This document shows, in pieces, positions 1 to 8,531 of a stretch of 54,792 nt of DNA; the stretch's first letter is position 1; each line of letters opens with the position of its first letter. The translations under genes were made by a program, and so were the position numbers. Where the stretch lies: positions 1-54,792 of the forward strand of contig CAZFSR010000013.1 in the NCBI GenBank assembly GCA_964521575.1, given 5' to 3'. The stretch is from 79-D21 sp964521575 (GTDB lineage: Bacteria > Synergistota > Synergistia > Synergistales > 79-D21). The notes under the pieces were generated by a model that was given only the letters and a program-made list of their open reading frames with translations, was not told the DNA's origin and searched no databases.

Positions 1-78
1 AAGCGCCTGGGGATCGACTACCCCGAGGTTGTCGCGGTCGTCGAGAAATACTCCAGGCCGGAGGACGTGATCGCTTAG
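1..78 (+). CDS. 3' end of an unidentified gene
   Basis: The window opens inside a plus-strand reading frame. Its last 25 codons end in ...EKYSRPEDVIA followed by TAG at 76-78. The codon usage is GC-rich and fits a real gene, and an ordinary intergenic gap with a promoter follows. Too little is left to name a family. Confidence 0.55.
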   Translation, partial: KRLGIDYPEVVAVVEKYSRPEDVIA

Positions 79-170
79 AAGGTTGTATTGAACCCCTCCA
101 GGATTGCACATGAATGGGTGTCGGTGAGGGGCGTGCGGCAATATAGAAAGTTGTTATAAAAGAAGCGGAG

Positions 171-176
171 TATAAT
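171..176 (+). promoter_or_regulatory. -10 box upstream of the methyltransferase
   Basis: A perfect TATAAT lies 43 bases before the start at 219, within the context GCGGAGTATAATTT. A TTGTTA at 151-156 would leave only a 14-base spacer, so the -35 element is uncertain. Nearly the same context occurs before the universal stress gene near 51951. Confidence 0.5.
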
Positions 177-218
177 TTTAACCGACAAGAGTAATAAATT
201 AAATAAGGAGAAATCGCA

Positions 219-938
219 ATGGATTATACGAAAAGCCAAAAGTACAACACCCCCGAATTGCTGGCTAAAATCATGGGGCCTAACCCTTTCAAATTGCAGG
301 AAGAAATGCTGCTGGATCATAAAATTCCTGCCGGAAGCGTTGTCTGCGACCTCGGGAGCGGACAAGGACTGACAAGCGTGATGCTCGCAAAGGAGTACGG
401 CTTCACCGTTTATGCCGCAGATTTGTGGAGTGATCCGCAGGAGAACCGTAAATTTTTTGATGAAATGGGACTGTCTCGGGAACAAGTCATTCCTGTCAAG
501 GCTGACGCGACCGCCCTTCCTTTCGAGAAGGACTTTTTCGACGCGGTGGTCAGCACGGATTCCTACAACTTTTGGGGACGCGACCCGGAATACCTGGATG
601 CAAAGCTGTTACCTTTCGTCAGAAGCGGGGGTTATCTTTACATCTGCGTCCCCGGCATGAAAAGGGATTGCCATGACCATCTTCCGGAAGAACTGCTCCT
701 TTCATGGACACCGGAGCAGCTGGCCTACCTGCGCGACATCACCTATTGGACGGGAATCTTGAACCAGTGCCGGGACGCGGAGGTCATTTCCATTTACGAG
801 ATGAAGGGAAATAACGAAGAACTCTGGGCAGACTGGATCAGGCAGGAAAATGAGATTGCGGTCAACGACCGTAAGTCGATCGGGGCTGGAGGAGGTAAGT
901 ACCTGAACTTTATCGCTTTCGTCCTGCGGAAGAAATAA
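219..938 (+). CDS. class I SAM-dependent methyltransferase
   Basis: A 239-residue cytoplasmic methyltransferase. Motif I is at residues 42-50 (VCDLGSGQG), a motif-II-like acidic stretch (YAADLW) is near 65-70, and a VKADATALPF segment follows. This is the Rossmann-type SAM fold of the small-molecule methyltransferases. The start is set by AAGGAG about eight bases before ATG. It stands alone between its own promoter and a convergent gene. Its base composition is more AT-rich than most neighbours, which may point to transfer. The substrate cannot be told from the sequence. Confidence 0.85.
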   Translation: MDYTKSQKYNTPELLAKIMGPNPFKLQEEMLLDHKIPAGSVVCDLGSGQGLTSVMLAKEYGFTVYAADLWSDPQENRKFFDEMGLSREQVIPVKADATALPFEKDFFDAVVSTDSYNFWGRDPEYLDAKLLPFVRSGGYLYICVPGMKRDCHDHLPEELLLSWTPEQLAYLRDITYWTGILNQCRDAEVISIYEMKGNNEELWADWIRQENEIAVNDRKSIGAGGGKYLNFIAFVLRKK

Positions 939-983
939 CTAACCTGCCTCAAAAAGCGTATTGACGGTGCAAATCGGAGTCCT

Positions 984-3005
984 TTAGTTGTTTGCCGTGT
1001 CCTTGACGAAAAGTTTGCCTTCCTGGGGGGTGCCCTGCAGGACTTCCCTCATGAGGTTGTGCTCGATGATAAGGTCACTGTAATAAAGCCTTTGCCTTGC
1101 ATCGTCGGTAAACTTCCTGAAGTCGTCGATGTTCAGTTTTTCTCTCGTATTGATGCGGGTCGCACGGCCTACGGCCGGCTCGACGAAAATCCCTTTTACG
1201 ATGTAGGACCCGTTACGGAAGACAACGGGCTCGTGCTGGTTTTCAGCGAAAAGGTCCTTCCCGAATGCCGTCCGTATGTCAAGGCCCATCAATCCGGCAA
1301 CCGTCGGCAGGATGTCCATTTGCCCCGTATCGATATCGCTGATACCGGTGATCCTTCCCTTGCCTGGCATGCGGAACATTAAGGGTATCCTGCCCGTTTT
1401 TTTCCAGTCCGCGGGACTTTCCGTCTTGATCCCAAGCAGTTTCCCCAGATCTTTCCTGTATTCCGCCGGAATGGCCGGATGATCCCCGTAGACGACGACC
1501 AGGCTCTTGTCCAGGAGTTTTTCTTTCCTGAGACCGTCTATAAAGCGGCCGAACTCACGGTCAAAATAATGGATCGATAAAAGATAATTGCCGACCAGGG
1601 TTCCCTTGAGCTCCTGGGGCAAGACAAGAGTCCCGTCATCCATTCCCTCGAAGTCAAACGGATGGTGGCTGCTTAGCGTGACGACAAAGGCATAAAACGG
1701 ACTTCTCAATTGCGCCAGGGCCTTCAGCGTCTCGGAAAAAATCGTCTTGTCGCTCAGGCCGAGGCCGATGATTTCACCATTCGGGAAAGTGCTTCGGCTG
1801 TAGTCTTTTTCGAAGCCGAGCCTGTGATGCATGATGAGGGAGTTCCAGAACGGGCCGGGCGTCCCCTGGAAAGCGGCCGTACGATAGCCCCTGGTCATTA
1901 AATTCAGCGGCAGGGAATTGTAGTCGTTGCTGTCGAATTCGGTATAGGCCGCTCCTGAGGGAGCGGGGAACATCCCGGTGTTTGCCATGAATTCGGAATC
2001 CGAGCTCAGGCCTCCGGCAGTCTGGTTCCAGGCGTTCCTGAAATAGACGCATTCCCGGGTAAAGCGGTTCAGGTTCGGGGCGACCTCGACGCCGTTCACG
2101 CGGAGCCCGATGACGAAATACTGAAGTGATTCGCACTGGACCATGATCAAATTGCGCCCTTTGGCCAAAGGGGTGCGGGCAATGGCCTGATGCCGTGAAA
2201 ACCATTCGCGCATCTCTTTCACTTCCCCATCGGGGACCCTGTGTGGTTTGAACGCTTTCCCTGCAAGCGAAAGGGCATCGCCCCAGTGAAATGTCCCAAT
2301 ACCGGTCCATGCGCAGACGGAAAGCCTGTCGTACATGGCATTGACGATCGTCGGGCGATTGGCGGCGAGGTGCCACACTGTAAATCCCTGTACCGCGATC
2401 GATAGGGCGAATGCGGCGGCCGACACGGCGATCCTGCCCTTTGTCACGCGGGCAAAACGGATGGTTATTTTGTTTTTCAGCATCAGCATGGCGATCACGG
2501 GGATATCAATGAACAAAAGGATGTCCGAAGGCTTGAGCAGGGACGCGATCGATTTCGAGATGACTCCCGCCTGGGGAAGAAGCAAAAGGTTCCTGAATAT
2601 GAAAATGTCGGAATAGTAGCGGATAAACAGGATGTCCGTCAGCGCAAGGACGGAAAAGCCGAAGTCGAACACCAGCAAAAGCAGTCCCCGGTGTCTTGCG
2701 GGCAGCATCGACACGGGCACCATGATGCACAATATCGCGGCAAGGGAGGGTACCCCCACTGCCAGTGCACGCATGGCAGAACGGATTAAAGGGAATTCCG
2801 TACTGCCGAGAAAAGGCCAGTTCAGGGTATCCGCGATATGAAAATCGACACAAAAAACCTTGAGCCAAATGAGCAGGACCAGGAAGGTTAACGCTGATAG
2901 CTCATTTTTGCCGAAATTACCTTTGCCTCTTTCAGACAGCATCGTTCGCCCACGCTTCTTCACAGGAATTCTTGCCACCAGGTCGTGCTTAAGAAAACGG
3001 AACAC
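984..3005 (-). CDS. LTA synthase family sulfatase-fold membrane enzyme
   Basis: The protein is about 673 residues. Five hydrophobic segments lie at roughly 38-55, 76-98, 106-126, 160-178 and 193-213, followed by an extracytoplasmic alkaline-phosphatase/sulfatase domain. Visible features are a metal-ligand Glu in MVQCESLQ near 292, GGLSSDSEF at 331-339, HHPFDF and VVYGDHPAIP. The family (LtaS/OpgB-like) moves phosphoglycerol-type groups onto cell-surface polymers. Where LtaS has its catalytic Thr in a TSDSEF motif, this protein has Ser (about 334). In a diderm the likely role is envelope glycan decoration rather than true lipoteichoic acid; this is inference. The start is uncertain: GTG at 3005 and ATG at 2942 both lack a strong ribosome site. 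Confidence 0.85.
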   Translation of the reverse strand: MFRFLKHDLVARIPVKKRGRTMLSERGKGNFGKNELSALTFLVLLIWLKVFCVDFHIADTLNWPFLGSTEFPLIRSAMRALAVGVPSLAAILCIMVPVSMLPARHRGLLLLVFDFGFSVLALTDILFIRYYSDIFIFRNLLLLPQAGVISKSIASLLKPSDILLFIDIPVIAMLMLKNKITIRFARVTKGRIAVSAAAFALSIAVQGFTVWHLAANRPTIVNAMYDRLSVCAWTGIGTFHWGDALSLAGKAFKPHRVPDGEVKEMREWFSRHQAIARTPLAKGRNLIMVQCESLQYFVIGLRVNGVEVAPNLNRFTRECVYFRNAWNQTAGGLSSDSEFMANTGMFPAPSGAAYTEFDSNDYNSLPLNLMTRGYRTAAFQGTPGPFWNSLIMHHRLGFEKDYSRSTFPNGEIIGLGLSDKTIFSETLKALAQLRSPFYAFVVTLSSHHPFDFEGMDDGTLVLPQELKGTLVGNYLLSIHYFDREFGRFIDGLRKEKLLDKSLVVVYGDHPAIPAEYRKDLGKLLGIKTESPADWKKTGRIPLMFRMPGKGRITGISDIDTGQMDILPTVAGLMGLDIRTAFGKDLFAENQHEPVVFRNGSYIVKGIFVEPAVGRATRINTREKLNIDDFRKFTDDARQRLYYSDLIIEHNLMREVLQGTPQEGKLFVKDTANN

Positions 3006-3411
3006 TGCTGTTCCGTGGCGAGACCGGCAGCAGGCCTTCGGTTGATTCTCCCACAGATGGCAAACAAATGGGACTCTCGGCCAGGAAGGTTCAAAAGTTT
3101 CTCTGGCTTTCTGTCCGCCAGTGCTCGTCTCCCTGGCTTTTCTACCTGTCCGTTATTCACCCGGATCACGCACCATCCATCACAATATGTATTCCTTTCC
3201 ACCCTCGCTGACGCCTGCTGAAAGGGAGAGGGCTTTGCCGGTGAGCGTGGAGAGAGTTAGGTAAAATGGCGGATGCCAGGAATTACCTTAAAGCTAAAAT
3301 ATTTATGTAGATAAAAGATTATTCGGATACCCTAATAATCCTGTCTCTTGCGGGCAAGATGAGTAAAAGGGCCGGGCGTTTCGACCTGATTTGCAGGAGG
3401 AGGTTTTTGCC
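3006..3411. other. intergenic region, divergent promoters expected
   Basis: About 400 bases lie between two divergent genes. No coding frame with a ribosome site, RNA gene or clear repeat was seen. The segment around 3290-3340 is AT-rich and may hold the promoter of the SHOCT gene. Confidence 0.4.
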
Positions 3412-3720
3412 ATGAAAGGGTTACTCGCAATTACAGCTTTTTTGGGTGGCGGCGAAAGTGCAGAAGCGGCGGGTTTTGGAAGGTGGATTTGTCCCTCGGG
3501 ATGGGGGAGAGGAATGATGTTGGGTTTCCCGGGAGGGATGTTCATGATGCTCTTGTTGGTCCTCTTGGCGGCGGTTGTTGTTTACGTTCTCTTGAAGAGG
3601 CAGGGAGAATCTCGTCCAATCGAGGTTCCGAAGGAAACTCCGTTGGAGATAGTCAAACGCAGGTATGCTAAAGGGGAGCTCACCAAGGAAGAGTACGAGG
3701 AAATGAAGAAAGAATTGTAG
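3412..3720 (+). CDS. small membrane protein with SHOCT domain
   Basis: A 102-residue protein. A short hydrophobic start ends in Ala-rich sequence, then a Gly/Met-rich stretch, one membrane helix near residues 45-65, and a C-terminal SHOCT motif (ETPLEIVKRRYAKGELTKEE) with the usual Leu/Glu pattern. SHOCT domains are short oligomerisation modules found at the ends of membrane proteins in many bacteria. The start is placed at 3412 because GGAGGAGG precedes it; an in-frame ATG 21 bases upstream lacks that. A hairpin follows the stop. The function is unknown. Confidence 0.75.
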   Translation: MKGLLAITAFLGGGESAEAAGFGRWICPSGWGRGMMLGFPGGMFMMLLLVLLAAVVVYVLLKRQGESRPIEVPKETPLEIVKRRYAKGELTKEEYEEMKKEL

Positions 3721-3742
3721 GCCGAAACGCACGATCTAGCGG

Positions 3743-3769
3743 GGGGAATCTCCTTTAGGGAGATTCCCC
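3743..3769 (+). terminator. hairpin after SHOCT gene
   Basis: Eleven-base arms at 3743-3753 and 3759-3769 pair perfectly around a five-base loop (TTTAG). Only a weak T stretch follows, so termination may be partial. A related GGGGGAATCTCC hairpin occurs at 5075. Confidence 0.6.
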
Positions 3770-3862
3770 ATTTGACTTCCAAGCCGGATTTGATTGGGGC
3801 TGGAGTGTCTTCCGCAGTCGCGGAATTCCTGAAGCGAATGGAAGCAAGAGATGGCGCTGCGG

Positions 3863-4381
3863 CTACTCGAGAAGGAGCAGACCGTAATAGTTTTCTTCGC
3901 AGGACTCATCCCTTAGAACGTCGATAGGGAAACCGTTGTTTCTTGCGGTCGCATAGACGTCTATGCCGCAGGCCTCCATGGCAGGCCGGGCTTTCTCGCG
4001 GTGGATGCACTTCTCGGTACGGCATGTCTTGCAAAGGAGACAAGGGCCGGCCCCAAAGCCGAAAGCCTTGTAATAACCGGCAAGAAAAGCGGACCGTTCA
4101 AGTTCCACGATGACCCGTGTCGGGTTGCTCTTGCCGTCGAAATGGACGAGCAGAGCCGAGGTGTAGCCGTCCAGGATTTCCTGCGTTTCTTTCGGGGTCG
4201 GGGTCTTTGGGGGGCAGCAGTGGGACGTTCCAAACCCGTCGCAACCATAGGTACATTTCAACCGGACCCAGGGTGCCGTCACGATACTTTGTGCGGAGAT
4301 GGGTTTTGCTTCCAGCGCACCACGATTGAGGGCTTCATCGACCAGCCGGGACAAGAGTTGCTTGTCATTTTTCAAGGGCAT
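3863..4381 (-). CDS. DUF2284 Cys-rich metal-binding protein
   Basis: A 172-residue protein with conserved cysteines in KCTYGCDGFGTSHCCPP and PCLLCKTCRTEKCIHREKAR, the pattern of the DUF2284 family from anaerobes. The cysteines suggest an iron-sulfur or other metal site; no reaction is established. It ends with YYGLLLLE, a usual C-terminus of this family. It stands alone, beside the pseudogene region at 4.53-5.55 kb. Confidence 0.85.
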   Translation of the reverse strand: MPLKNDKQLLSRLVDEALNRGALEAKPISAQSIVTAPWVRLKCTYGCDGFGTSHCCPPKTPTPKETQEILDGYTSALLVHFDGKSNPTRVIVELERSAFLAGYYKAFGFGAGPCLLCKTCRTEKCIHREKARPAMEACGIDVYATARNNGFPIDVLRDESCEENYYGLLLLE

Positions 4382-4529
4382 TTCCAGTCCTCCTCATTGG
4401 CCGAATCCGTTCTTGCCTGTCATTCTTCCATCTTCAGCGCCCGGAGCGACGATCGCATCGAGCCGCATAGGCCAGGTAGGTTTTCCCGGTCAGGCCGTCA
4501 TTCCCGATCTGTCCCGCCTTCGGGGTAAC

Positions 4530-4851
4530 GTCCGCAAATGACCGCATCTCCAAGGAACTTCTGTTCGACCTGGTGTCTCTCGGGGCTCAAGAAGGGCTCC
4601 GCAGGATACCCGGGATAATCGGTGAGGTCGGCTCGATGGTTTCGGGGAAGTCGAATTCGGTCCTGATGATTGCGGGGGCAAGCAGGCCCACCATCACGCT
4701 CCCGATATCCAGGTCACCTGAGCATTTCCCGTCAAAGGGGCAGACCGGTGTATCCGTTTTATCCTGGCAGAAGAAAAGAATGCTTGAGGAACCGAATGTC
4801 GGTAAAGCTTCTTGTCGTGCACCTGCCTTTTACCAATGCCAGGAAATCCAT
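4530..4851 (-). pseudogene. degraded nitroreductase-like gene
   Basis: This stretch aligns base by base with the intact nitroreductase gene at 18040-18573. Shared runs include CCGATATCCAGGTC and TCGATGGTTTC, the start region (CCAGGAAATCCATTT) and the C-terminal coding end. The reading frame is broken and about 160 bases are missing from the N-terminal half, between roughly 4785 and 4825. The order of homologous blocks is kept, so this is a decayed paralogue and not chance similarity. No protein of the family could be made from it. Confidence 0.75.
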
Positions 4852-5074
4852 TTTGTTATCTCCCTGCAGGAGGGATTTTGCCCCATTTTACTCCTGTTCC
4901 CATTGCCCCCCACCAAAATCTCACGGGGCATTTCTTTTCCCAAGTAGGCGAGCGGGTCTGCAGCATCTGTATCCTGAACCCGTCCTTTCCGCTCTTGTTG
5001 GCACCGCGAGGCCTGTTACGGGGGAAGCCCCGGTAGAAAGAATTTAGCTTTTGAATGACTACTGGGTCGTTCGA

Positions 5075-5111
5075 GGGGGGAATCTCCGATCGGGAGGTCC
5101 CCCCTTTTTTT
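5075..5111 (+). terminator. rho-independent terminator
   Basis: A GC-rich hairpin with arms at about 5075-5087 and 5092-5104 (one or two mismatches) is followed by seven T residues. No intact plus-strand gene lies just upstream, so it may be left from a lost gene. Confidence 0.65.
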
Positions 5112-5119
5112 GTCTTGCT

Positions 5120-5395
5120 GGACCGATGCAGGCATGGGGCGTCAGGCCGGTTGTCCTGGAAAAGGCCCCTAGGAAAGCCAATGGGCTGAGGGAAACAACG
5201 GCGGCCAGCTCCTTGTGGTGACCCCCTCCCCAGGTATTCCCCATGGCGCCGGCAGGTCTCCGAGATGAAATGGGTCCACTCGAGCTCATTCGGGGAGTGC
5301 TCGCGAAGTCCCATGTAGAGGTTGCGGAAAAGGGCCGCCAAACCCGGGTCTTCCAGAACTCCCTTCAGGATGAACGGAGAGATCGCTAGTATTGA
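5120..5395 (-). pseudogene. remnant of an AraC-family regulator
   Basis: Frame fragments read GVLEDPGLAALFRNLY, WTHFISETCRRHGEY and TTGLTPHAC. Each matches, in the same order, the intact AraC regulator at 13230-14048 (GVLEDPDLADLFRSLF, TLFISKILRRHGEY, ETGLTPHAY). At DNA level GGCATGGGGCGTCAGGCCGG is shared exactly. About 80 bases corresponding to the start of the helix-turn-helix region are deleted, and several frameshifts break the gene. The N-terminal cupin half is gone. Confidence 0.8.
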
Positions 5396-5475
5396 ATGCC
5401 CTTCCGCGTTTGCCTTCCCAGGGACCTTACCGGAAAGAAAAAAGTGGAAGCATGACCGACGTGTCGGACGCTCGG

Positions 5476-5545
5476 AAAAGCTCAAGAACGGCATCCTGGC
5501 GGTGGGGCATGCCCTGGAACAATGCACTGCTCACTTTAAAAGGAA
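5476..5545 (+). pseudogene. remnant of a B3/4-domain protein gene
   Basis: The frame reads KLKNGILAVGHALEQC, matching ELKNGILTAGHDLDRC in the intact gene at 14145-14840. It sits on the plus strand next to the AraC remnant, the same divergent arrangement as the intact pair. Weak similarity (a GATGTTCCTGACG block near 5671) may extend the relic to about 5700. Only this core is clear. Confidence 0.6.
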
Positions 5546-5738
5546 TGTAAAATCAAGGAAAATAAGCTTTTGGGCAGGGGATGGTCGTCACACGGCCTGT
5601 AAGGATGTGCATAACGGGCTGGCATTCACGACCGGGTCGGTGCTTCACCGGATGAGGCTTTTTGGGACAAAGATGTTCCTGACGGCAATTCCCTTATTCT
5701 TAAACCCTGACTTTTGAAGAAAACTGAGAGGGTAAATT

Positions 5739-6521
5739 GTGAGCTTTTTTATTTTTAAAAACAAAAATGTATTCTATCGAGAATTCGGCGAAGGAATGCC
5801 GTTATTGCTCCTGCACGGCAATACCGCTTCGTCAAACATGTTTTCTGAAATGGCTGAAAGGTACGCGAAAGAATTCAAGGTTGTTTTGATTGATTTCCTA
5901 GGTCATGGCAAATCGGACAGGCTTGATGCATTTCCCTCAGACCTATGGTTTTTTGAAGCTGAACAGGTGATAGCCTTTCTGCGAGATAAACAATATGCGA
6001 AAGTGAATATCATTGGCAGTAGCGGCGGCGCTTTAGTTGCTATAAATGTTGCTTTGGAGGCTCCTGAACTTGTCGAAAAGATAATTGCGGACAGTTTTGA
6101 AGGAGAACGCCCCATTGAAGCATTGATAAAGGACATCAGTTCGGAAAGGGAAACCTCAAAGCGAGAGGATAGAACAAGGCTGTTTTATTTAAAAATGCAT
6201 GGCTATGATTGGGAAACAGTCGTCGATAATGATACAAACGCCGTCATCAGGCATCAAAAGGAAATCGGCGTGTTCTTTCATAAGGATCTCCGGTTTTTAA
6301 AACCAGCCATACTCCTGACAGGTAGCAAAAAAGATGAATTCGCATGTGCGATAAAAACGAATTTCTTTGAAGGAATTTATGAAGAAATGGTTTCCAAAAT
6401 TGGACATGGTGCGATTCACTTGTTTGAGGTCGGAGGGCACCCGGCCATGTTGACGAATCAAGAGGAGTTCTACCGATTGAGCCTGGATTTTTTCCGGCAC
6501 CCGGCTGTTGTGTTAGTCTAA
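5739..6521 (+). CDS. alpha/beta hydrolase
   Basis: A 260-residue alpha/beta-hydrolase fold protein. The oxyanion region is LLLHGNTASS at 23-32, the nucleophile elbow GSSGG places Ser at about 95, an Asp lies in TGSKKDEF, and the catalytic His is in GGHPAM near the end. Start is GTG with GAGAGGG upstream. The gene is much more AT-rich (many AAA, ATT and GAA codons) than those around it, which suggests acquisition from elsewhere. It lies directly after the pseudogene region. Lipase, esterase or dehalogenase-like activity cannot be told apart. Confidence 0.88.
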   Translation: MSFFIFKNKNVFYREFGEGMPLLLLHGNTASSNMFSEMAERYAKEFKVVLIDFLGHGKSDRLDAFPSDLWFFEAEQVIAFLRDKQYAKVNIIGSSGGALVAINVALEAPELVEKIIADSFEGERPIEALIKDISSERETSKREDRTRLFYLKMHGYDWETVVDNDTNAVIRHQKEIGVFFHKDLRFLKPAILLTGSKKDEFACAIKTNFFEGIYEEMVSKIGHGAIHLFEVGGHPAMLTNQEEFYRLSLDFFRHPAVVLV

Positions 6522-6548
6522 AGTGACTTTTTCGTGGGGGTTTCGCCG

Positions 6549-7499
6549 ATGAGCCTAAAAAGATCCATGATCCTTGCGGATACGGCCCTTTTGGGGGTGG
6601 CCCTGTTCTGGGGCATCGGCTACGTCGCCGTGAAGGCTGCCCTGGATAGCTTCACTCCCCTTTGGCTGATCGTGTTCCGATTTATCCCGTCGTTTATTTT
6701 CCTGTCCGTCATTTTCCGCCGCCGAATGGCCGCGCTCACGCTCCCGGCCGCAAGGTCAGGCCTGCTGGCCGGGTGCATCCTGGCGATGTCCTTCCTGGCC
6801 TCGACGACGGGCCTGGTTTTCACCACAGCGGGGAAGCAGGCCTTCATTACGACGGCCTATGTCGTCCTCGTTCCCCTTCTTCTATGGGGCGCAACGCGGC
6901 GTTTCCCAGGATTCGGAGCATTTTTCACGGCTTTGATCTGTTTTGCGGGGATGTCCTTCCTGACGCTCCAGGGAGATTTCTCCATCGGTCTCGGAGACGG
7001 GCTCAGCCTGCTGAGCGCTCTTTTTCTCGCTCTCCACATGCTGGTGGTCGAGCGGTCCGTGCGGGATCATGACCCTGTGCCGCTTGCCGTCGTCCAGATT
7101 GGGGTAGTCGGTTTCGCGGCCCTCTGCCTGGCCCCGTTCCTGGAACGGTTCCCGCTCCAAATAACCCCTGCGGCCTGGGCGGCGCTGGCCTATAACATCT
7201 TTCTCGGCACGGTGTTTGCCCTGGTGACCCAGAACGTGGCCCAAAGGCACACAACATCTACCCATACCGCACTGCTCCTCAGCCTGGAAGGGGTGTTCGG
7301 GGCGGTAGCGGGGGCAATGGTCCTCGGGGAGATCTTTACCGGGAAGATGATCGTCGGCTGTGTCCTCATCTTCGCCTCGATCCTCATCACCGAACTTCTG
7401 CCGCTCAAGCCGGTCCACGTGGTTGTGCCCGGTAGGAACCTTCACGGAGGAGGGGTGCCGGTGGAAATCGAGGCCCTTGCCGAAATGAAGACGGAGTGA
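6549..7499 (+). CDS. EamA/DMT-family permease
   Basis: An inner-membrane protein of about 316 residues with ten hydrophobic helices arranged as two EamA repeats. Early sequence FWGIGYVAVKAALDSFTPLW is typical of drug/metabolite exporters that move amino acids or other small metabolites outward. ATG at 6549 is preferred over GTG at 6534 because GGGGG sits at the right distance. The C-terminal 25 residues extend past the last helix. The 28-base gap from the hydrolase allows co-transcription. Confidence 0.88.
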   Translation: MSLKRSMILADTALLGVALFWGIGYVAVKAALDSFTPLWLIVFRFIPSFIFLSVIFRRRMAALTLPAARSGLLAGCILAMSFLASTTGLVFTTAGKQAFITTAYVVLVPLLLWGATRRFPGFGAFFTALICFAGMSFLTLQGDFSIGLGDGLSLLSALFLALHMLVVERSVRDHDPVPLAVVQIGVVGFAALCLAPFLERFPLQITPAAWAALAYNIFLGTVFALVTQNVAQRHTTSTHTALLLSLEGVFGAVAGAMVLGEIFTGKMIVGCVLIFASILITELLPLKPVHVVVPGRNLHGGGVPVEIEALAEMKTE

Positions 7500-7570
7500 G
7501 AGGTTGAGAAACGACAGGCGCTTTTTGCGCGATACCCTCGTTTTGAGCGTTTGGGCAGGAGGGAAGACCG

Positions 7571-8356
7571 GTGGTACTGAGAGGCAGCGTTTTTTCAAGA
7601 ACACTGGAAATGGAAACGGGATTGTCGGTTGTCGCCCCCGAGGTTTCGCAGGACGGGGCTCCGTTCAAGGTGGCTTATGTTTTGCACGGGCTTTGCGGCC
7701 ATAGCGGAGATTGGGCCGATTATACGATGCTGCCTTGGGTTGCACGCGATTACAGCGTCGTCTTTGTCATGCCGGAAGTGGGAAGAAGTTTTTACACGGA
7801 TATGAAATATGGCCAGCGGTTCTTTCGCTATGTTTCGGAAGAATTGCCGGAGATCTGCAAAAGTGTCTTCAACATCTCGACGGATAGGGAAAACGTTGCC
7901 GTGATCGGCGCCTCGATGGGCGGATACGGGGCACTGAAGTGGGCCTTGTCGAGGCCGGAGAGCATCGGTTATTGCTGTGCTTTTTCCTCCGCATGCCTGT
8001 TCTTGAGGGAGGGACTGGAACTTCGGAGAACCCTTGGGGAAACGGAAGAATTCCGGAGAGCTTACGGAGAACAACTCTTTACGGATTTACAGGGCATTTA
8101 CGGAGAGCGGCTGGAGTGGCGGCCTGAAAACGACATCCTGGAACTTGCGAAAGCGATCAAAGATGATCCGCTCATCCCGTCGATCTATCTGGCCTGCGGG
8201 ACAGAAGACCGGCTTCGTGATGAAAATATCCGCTTCCGTGAAGAAATCGGAAAGCTGGGAATCCGTCTCACCTATGAAGAATGGGCTGGCAACCATGACT
8301 GGTTCTTCTTTAACGAAGCCCTGAATAGAGCCTTGAAATGGTGTTTTGCGAGGTAA
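7571..8356 (+). CDS. esterase-D-like alpha/beta hydrolase
   Basis: A 261-residue putative esterase of the tributyrin esterase / S-formylglutathione hydrolase type. It has VAYVLHGLCG at 34-43, GASMGGYG with nucleophile Ser at about 115, a TEDRLRDEN segment carrying the acid, and GNHDWFF with the catalytic His. Start is GTG preceded by GCAGGAGGGAAG. No signal peptide is seen, so it acts in the cytoplasm. It lies 71 bases after the permease gene on the same strand and may be in the same transcript. The natural substrate is unknown. Confidence 0.88.
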   Translation: MVLRGSVFSRTLEMETGLSVVAPEVSQDGAPFKVAYVLHGLCGHSGDWADYTMLPWVARDYSVVFVMPEVGRSFYTDMKYGQRFFRYVSEELPEICKSVFNISTDRENVAVIGASMGGYGALKWALSRPESIGYCCAFSSACLFLREGLELRRTLGETEEFRRAYGEQLFTDLQGIYGERLEWRPENDILELAKAIKDDPLIPSIYLACGTEDRLRDENIRFREEIGKLGIRLTYEEWAGNHDWFFFNEALNRALKWCFAR

Positions 8357-8531
8357 TCACTCCCTGCCCAAGTCCCCAGGCGGCCTAGGGTGGGGTTGGG
8401 GTGCGTCCTGGGGCTGGTTCCGGAAGTTGAAGTCCCTTTTGGGCATCCCGGATGCCGTGCTGGTCACGGAGAATCGGCACCGGCAGCCGGGCGAGAGCCC
8501 TTTGAGTGGTGAAGAAGGAGGCCGCACGATC

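Noticed and set aside
4856..5527. 223-codon frame on the minus strand as a real gene
   Set aside because: It crosses several frame breaks of an AraC-like remnant and a terminator; only parts of it match AraC in different frames.
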